From Clostridia bacterium (lineage in GTDB: Bacteria > Bacillota > Clostridia > Oscillospirales > QAKW01): DNA of 25,929 bases. Both the position numbers and the translations under genes were made by a program. Below the pieces are notes generated by a model. That model saw only the letters and a list, made by a program, of their open reading frames with translations, was not told the DNA's origin and did no database searches. Location: contig JAFSBD010000042.1 of NCBI GenBank assembly GCA_017442025.1, positions 1 to 25,929 on the forward strand. Reading direction: 5' to 3'. Shown one piece after another: positions 22,907 to 25,929 of this stretch. Position 1 is the first letter of the stretch. Every line of letters begins with the position of its first letter.

Positions 22907-24076
22907 TCATTCGTTTGAGATATATTTTGCTGTGTATCCAAGGTCGGCAAAATAAATGCGGATCAAGTTCTTTATTTCTTTTACGGTATCTTTTGCAATT
23001 TTATGGGATTTTGGATAATCCCAGCAATCAATGGTATCAACCTCGGCGATCCTCGATTCGTCATCGAGTTCAACTGAAAGCCAAAGGCCGTGCTCCTTCC
23101 ATTTGAGATAAATGTAATCGTCTTCAAAGGCGATTTCCCCATGCTTCATTTTTTCGAAGCGTTTCTTCAATTTCTTATTGTCCAGAAGCAACTCTTTTTT
23201 GGTCGTTTTCCAAAAACACCATAAGCTCTGTTCGGGATCCATATCCTTGATGGGATCAAGCGTGTCCGGTGAATCGGCCAAAGGAAACTTGTTTTTGAAT
23301 AAATACTTTCGAATTATTTTTATGCCGCGGTTCTTTACGGGATATTGAAAACCGATATAGGGGATGCGCATACTGTCGAATGTACAGTTTTGTTTTTCCA
23401 AATCTATCACACACGGAAGCACCGCCGTATCAAAACCGTCACCGCCGTTTTTACAAACCAAATCGAATAAATCGTCTCTGAGTTTTTCATCCACTTTTTT
23501 CGCATATATAATGATTACGGTTACGCGGTTTAGTGCAGAGCTTTTCTGTGCTTTGTCCAGAAAATAGTGTTTCTTTTTACCTGTTAGTGCTTTTGAATTC
23601 GCTGTGGCAGACTGGACAATCAAGTGGTATTGGTTTTGGTCTAAGAAATCAATGTGGTATGTTGCAATCACCTTCTCAATGCCGCTTGAATAAATCGTTA
23701 TCGGAGCTTTACTCTTGTAGCGAAGCGTTTCGGGGCGCGGTAAGATGGCGATCGGCTCTGCTTTTTCGCCAAAGCGAGAGATTTTCTTTTCGGTCTTTTG
23801 AACCGAAAAGGATTGGGGCAAAGAAAAGCGTTTTCTTGCCGTATTATGACAATGCAGCATTGCGAGTCCAACATCCATTGTCATTAATAAAACAAAGTTT
23901 TGAATGAGATATATTAATAGGCCGACAGCCAAACCGATACCGACAAGGACCTTTATTGTTTCCGAGATGAATTTCAAATTTGCCGCAAGAATGATCGGGG
24001 CAATAAATCCGCCAAGAACAACAACATAAACAAGAATTCTGCAAAACAACGCATTTTTTAACTGTGGAAATTTCAA
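22907..24076 (-). CDS. Two-TM protein of unknown function
   Basis: I do not recognise this 389-residue protein. Two hydrophobic helices near the N-terminus (about 10-32 and 41-68) are followed by a long soluble part of mixed alpha/beta character. That part contains VTVIIIYAKKVDEKLRDDL near the middle and a Trp-rich segment (DPEQSLWCFWKTTKKELLL). The membrane hairpin suggests the soluble domain is cytoplasmic. No catalytic motif is evident. The ORF opens at GTG 24085, but the SD GAGGTG overlaps it, so TTG at 24076 (six bases after the SD) is preferred. It is AT-richer than neighbours, with its own promoter, which suggests an accessory gene. Confidence 0.75.
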   Translation of the reverse strand: MKFPQLKNALFCRILVYVVVLGGFIAPIILAANLKFISETIKVLVGIGLAVGLLIYLIQNFVLLMTMDVGLAMLHCHNTARKRFSLPQSFSVQKTEKKISRFGEKAEPIAILPRPETLRYKSKAPITIYSSGIEKVIATYHIDFLDQNQYHLIVQSATANSKALTGKKKHYFLDKAQKSSALNRVTVIIIYAKKVDEKLRDDLFDLVCKNGGDGFDTAVLPCVIDLEKQNCTFDSMRIPYIGFQYPVKNRGIKIIRKYLFKNKFPLADSPDTLDPIKDMDPEQSLWCFWKTTKKELLLDNKKLKKRFEKMKHGEIAFEDDYIYLKWKEHGLWLSVELDDESRIAEVDTIDCWDYPKSHKIAKDTVKEIKNLIRIYFADLGYTAKYISNE

Positions 24077-24112
24077 AAAACTCACCTCGATAGAACATAA
24101 CCTTATATTTTA

Positions 24113-24141
24113 AGTGTAGCATAAAAAAGTGATGATTTCAA
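24113..24141 (-). promoter_or_regulatory. Promoter of the two-TM protein gene
   Basis: On the minus strand TTGAAA (24136-24141) and TACACT (24113-24118) are separated by 17 bp. Confidence 0.75.
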
Positions 24142-24320
24142 ATGTTATATGGTCGGAGTGAGGCGATGAAAGAGTCTGCCTGTCTCTATCGTTGGTTCCG
24201 TTTCGGAAGTTTTGATCAACTGCCCCTTTGCGGTAACCCGAAATTTTCAGGCGGTCGGCGGGGCACCCGCCCAAAATTTCGACCGCAGCAGCAGCCCCGC
24301 CTCGCCTTCATCCGCGCGTG
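24142..24320. other. Gene-poor stretch with one long hairpin
   Basis: No credible ORF. The clear structure is an imperfect inverted repeat 24239-24281: CGAAATTTT and AAAATTTCG, with AGGCGG/CCGCC inside. The composition changes abruptly to GC-rich near 24255. The stretch probably contains the junction of an old deletion, because it ends in the relic at 24321. Confidence 0.4.
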
Positions 24321-24383
24321 GGCGGCGGCTTACTGCTCGCCACTCGCTATCTGAAAAAGAAGGAAGAAACCGAGCAGGCGTAA
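24321..24383 (+). pseudogene. Relic of a second sortase-anchored surface protein
   Basis: The 63 nt including TAA are about 89% identical (7 differences by eye) to 17002-17064, the 3' end of the giant adhesin gene. They encode GGGLLLATRYLKKKEETEQA against GGGLLLATLYLKKKEETEQA. Only the end of the membrane anchor and the charged tail remain, and similarity stops upstream. It is followed by its own terminator (24393-24427). This is best explained as the remaining 3' end of a paralogous gene that was otherwise deleted. Confidence 0.85.
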
Positions 24384-24392
24384 AGTAAAAAT

Positions 24393-24427
24393 AAAAAGCA
24401 GGATGCGAAAGGTTCCTTTCGCATCCT
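24393..24427. terminator. Bidirectional terminator
   Basis: AGCAGGATGCGAAAGG (24397-24412) pairs with CCTTTCGCATCCTGCT (24415-24430 side), flanked by A5 and T6. It serves the glycosidase gene ending at 24434 and originally the deleted surface-protein gene. Confidence 0.85.
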
Positions 24428-24433
24428 GCTTTT

Positions 24434-25843
24434 TTATGAGTCGTATTCTACGGTCTTCAGGGTTGCTCCCTCGGGTAATTCCGCTTTCAGCGGGATTCCG
24501 CGGGGGATGGCAAGGGTATAATTCTTTTTCCCATCGCAGCAAACGGCGATTTCCCCATGGGGCGTCGGGATAACGCCCTTGAAAGAGCCGACGTTGCCGC
24601 AAGGGCGGAAGAGGATCTCATCGTAGCCCGCCTTTTGGGGTTGGATGCCCAAAACAAACGCGCTCAAAAGATAGGTACAGCCCGCCGACCAGGCGTGTGC
24701 GCGGTATTGCCAGCAATCGGTGGGATGATTGGGGGCATATTCCCAAAAGGTTTTGGCCCCTTTGCGGATCATCGTCCCCCAGCAGTTTTTGATGAGCTGC
24801 AACGCGCCCTCGGCATCGCCAAGGCGGAAACGGGCTTCCGCCTCATAGGTGCAGAAGGGCGGGGAAATGGTATAAACACCGTCGCGGGTATCCCTGGCGC
24901 GGGAGGGTGCGCTCATCATCGCGCTGCCGTAGGACGACCAGTTTTTCTCTTTGAGGGTCTTCAGCACCCGTTTGGCGCGTTCCCTTTGGGCCAGCCCGAA
25001 GAGCAGAGCCAGCGCGTTGCCGTCTTGCGGAATATAGGCGGTATCGTAGGTGTCGAGATAAGCACCGCGATCTTCGCTCCAAAGGCGCGCGTTGAAGGCT
25101 TCGAAAACCTGATCCGCCATCTTGGCCCAGATTGCGCTCCGAGCATCTTGCAATGTTTCGGCCAACATGCTCATGCACCGCAGGCTTTGATAAAAGAGGG
25201 CGTTTAGGTAGGGGCGCTCCCCCAGCCGATCCATACTGCAACCGTAGTCTACCGGCCCAAAGCCGCGGTTAAAGGCACCGCCGGGGATGGGGTATTGATA
25301 GATCAACCCTTCCCGATTGGTTTTGGCGATCATCCATTCCAGGCAGGTTGCCATCTCTTCAAAATACCGCGCAATAAATGCAGGGTCGGTGCAATAGCGG
25401 GTGTGATTATAAAACATAATGATCCGCCAGCCGGGATAATCCCAAAGTAGGGAGGAATTATCAAAAAGATCGTGGCGCAGGCCCCCGTCCCGCCCCGCTT
25501 CGGTGAGGGAAAGGGAGGCGTCCACCAAGGGCGCGTTGCCAAAGGTATAGTAGTCCACCAGCGCGTCGATGATGCCATCGCCGCTGAAAAATTTCATCTT
25601 GTTGCGGGGGCAGGATTCATATTCCTGATGCTTATTGACCAAAAGGGTGTATTTCCCCATCTCCCAGATTTGATTCAGGAGGGGATCGTCGCACCGAAAC
25701 CAACCCACCGATTCGCCGTTTAGCATGCTCAGGTGCAGGTGAAGATCGCTTATCGCGGCCTCCCCATCGAACTTCAGATAGCGAAAGGCGCGGCGCCGCG
25801 GAATCAAAACGCGGTGAACGCCCTTTTTGTCTAACAAAACCAC
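24434..25843 (-). CDS. GH78-like alpha-L-rhamnosidase, N-terminus incomplete
   Basis: The visible 469 residues resemble the catalytic half of family-78 glycoside hydrolases. The last strands of a beta-sandwich (FRYLKFDG...VGWFRCDDPLLNQIW, to about 60) lead into an (alpha/alpha)6 barrel. ESCPRNKMKFFSGDGIID (76-93) stands where the acid-residue loop lies. YEAEARFRLGD and the C-terminal beta domain (about 390-469) follow. No signal peptide is visible. GH78 enzymes usually have one or more N-terminal domains (several hundred residues) that are missing here. The GTG at 25843 has no SD, and the frame is open only to a TAA at 25863-25865. An AAGGAGG at 25894-25900 has no start codon behind it. A frameshift or deletion near 25845-25890 is likely, so this may be a pseudogene. 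Substrate specificity is uncertain. Confidence 0.75.
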   Translation of the reverse strand: MVLLDKKGVHRVLIPRRRAFRYLKFDGEAAISDLHLHLSMLNGESVGWFRCDDPLLNQIWEMGKYTLLVNKHQEYESCPRNKMKFFSGDGIIDALVDYYTFGNAPLVDASLSLTEAGRDGGLRHDLFDNSSLLWDYPGWRIIMFYNHTRYCTDPAFIARYFEEMATCLEWMIAKTNREGLIYQYPIPGGAFNRGFGPVDYGCSMDRLGERPYLNALFYQSLRCMSMLAETLQDARSAIWAKMADQVFEAFNARLWSEDRGAYLDTYDTAYIPQDGNALALLFGLAQRERAKRVLKTLKEKNWSSYGSAMMSAPSRARDTRDGVYTISPPFCTYEAEARFRLGDAEGALQLIKNCWGTMIRKGAKTFWEYAPNHPTDCWQYRAHAWSAGCTYLLSAFVLGIQPQKAGYDEILFRPCGNVGSFKGVIPTPHGEIAVCCDGKKNYTLAIPRGIPLKAELPEGATLKTVEYDS

Positions 25844-25929
25844 CGGCGGTGCCGGTGGTACCCAAAAGCTTTAGCTATGAGTGGAAAAAATATCCTCCTT
25901 TGTCTAAAATAGAAGTGGGTTTGCCAACC
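25844..25929 (-). other. Damaged 5' region of the glycosidase gene
   Basis: On the minus strand an SD-like AAGGAGG (25894-25900) is followed by codons in a different frame (FFPLIAKAFG) and no ATG, GTG or TTG start. The open frame of the glycosidase begins after TAA. The hairpin CCACCGGC/GCCGGTGG (about 25841-25859) sits at the apparent break. The window ends before any further upstream gene can be seen. Confidence 0.45.

Noticed and set aside
24142..24354. 70-codon plus-strand ORF
   Set aside because: It overlaps a hairpin and reads the adhesin relic in the wrong frame.

Overview
The window looks like chromosomal DNA from a gut-type, Gram-positive member of the Clostridia. The evidence is strong GGAGG ribosome-binding sites, sigma-A promoters with 17-bp spacing, a sortase-anchored giant surface protein, a bile salt hydrolase, an ECF folate transporter subunit and a NiaR-controlled nad operon. 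No ribosomal RNA or species marker is present, so a finer placement is not supported. Coding regions are fairly GC-rich. A few genes are visibly AT-richer (3466-4096, 5920-6273, 22907-24076) and may have been acquired.

Layout. Positions 1-1100 hold a hairpin array, a tRNA-Ser(UGA) on the minus strand with a consensus promoter and terminator, and a zinc-ribbon membrane protein. Positions 1146-3380 hold a bile salt hydrolase, then a probable tetrahydrofolate riboswitch, a 271-bp palindromic MITE-like element and folT. Positions 3343-4193 hold a divergent two-gene module (XRE regulator and small helical protein) between two copies of the same terminator repeat. Positions 4195-7977 are a minus-strand block read from about 7950 downwards: two tandem MgtC-like proteins, a hairpin array, a four-helix-bundle (S23-type) protein, a DEDDh exonuclease, a RadC-like protein and another hairpin array. 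Positions 8004-9369 encode a regulator with a DNA-binding domain at each end. Positions 9524-17104 encode a small Cys-rich protein coupled to a 2395-residue VWA adhesin with about nine pilin-type isopeptide domains. Positions 17125-21397 are the de novo NAD operon nadA-nadB-nadC-niaR plus an HD phosphohydrolase. Positions 21395-24141 hold a MATE transporter and a two-TM protein of unknown function. Positions 24142-25929 hold a relic of a second surface-protein gene and a GH78-like glycosidase whose 5' end appears damaged.

The most unusual content is the set of three hairpin arrays (96-266, 4195-4328, 6290-6488). Each is a series of unrelated short hairpins separated by a constant linker (TGAAAT in one array, GCGATAT in two). 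Halfway through, the linker switches to its reverse complement. Arrays 1 and 3 have different linkers and different stems but the same plan: four forward linkers, a lone half-stem X, then four reversed linkers, with the last hairpin repeating X. Array 2 looks like the same plan with the middle deleted between the two X arms. Array 3 forms the leader of the four-helix-bundle gene, which suggests a REP- or IVS-like element with an associated protein.

Functional links. NiaR probably represses its own nad operon from the dyad over the nadA promoter. The XRE protein probably controls the divergent promoters through two 18-bp sites five helical turns apart. FolT is probably folate-regulated through the riboswitch, unless the inserted element has changed that.
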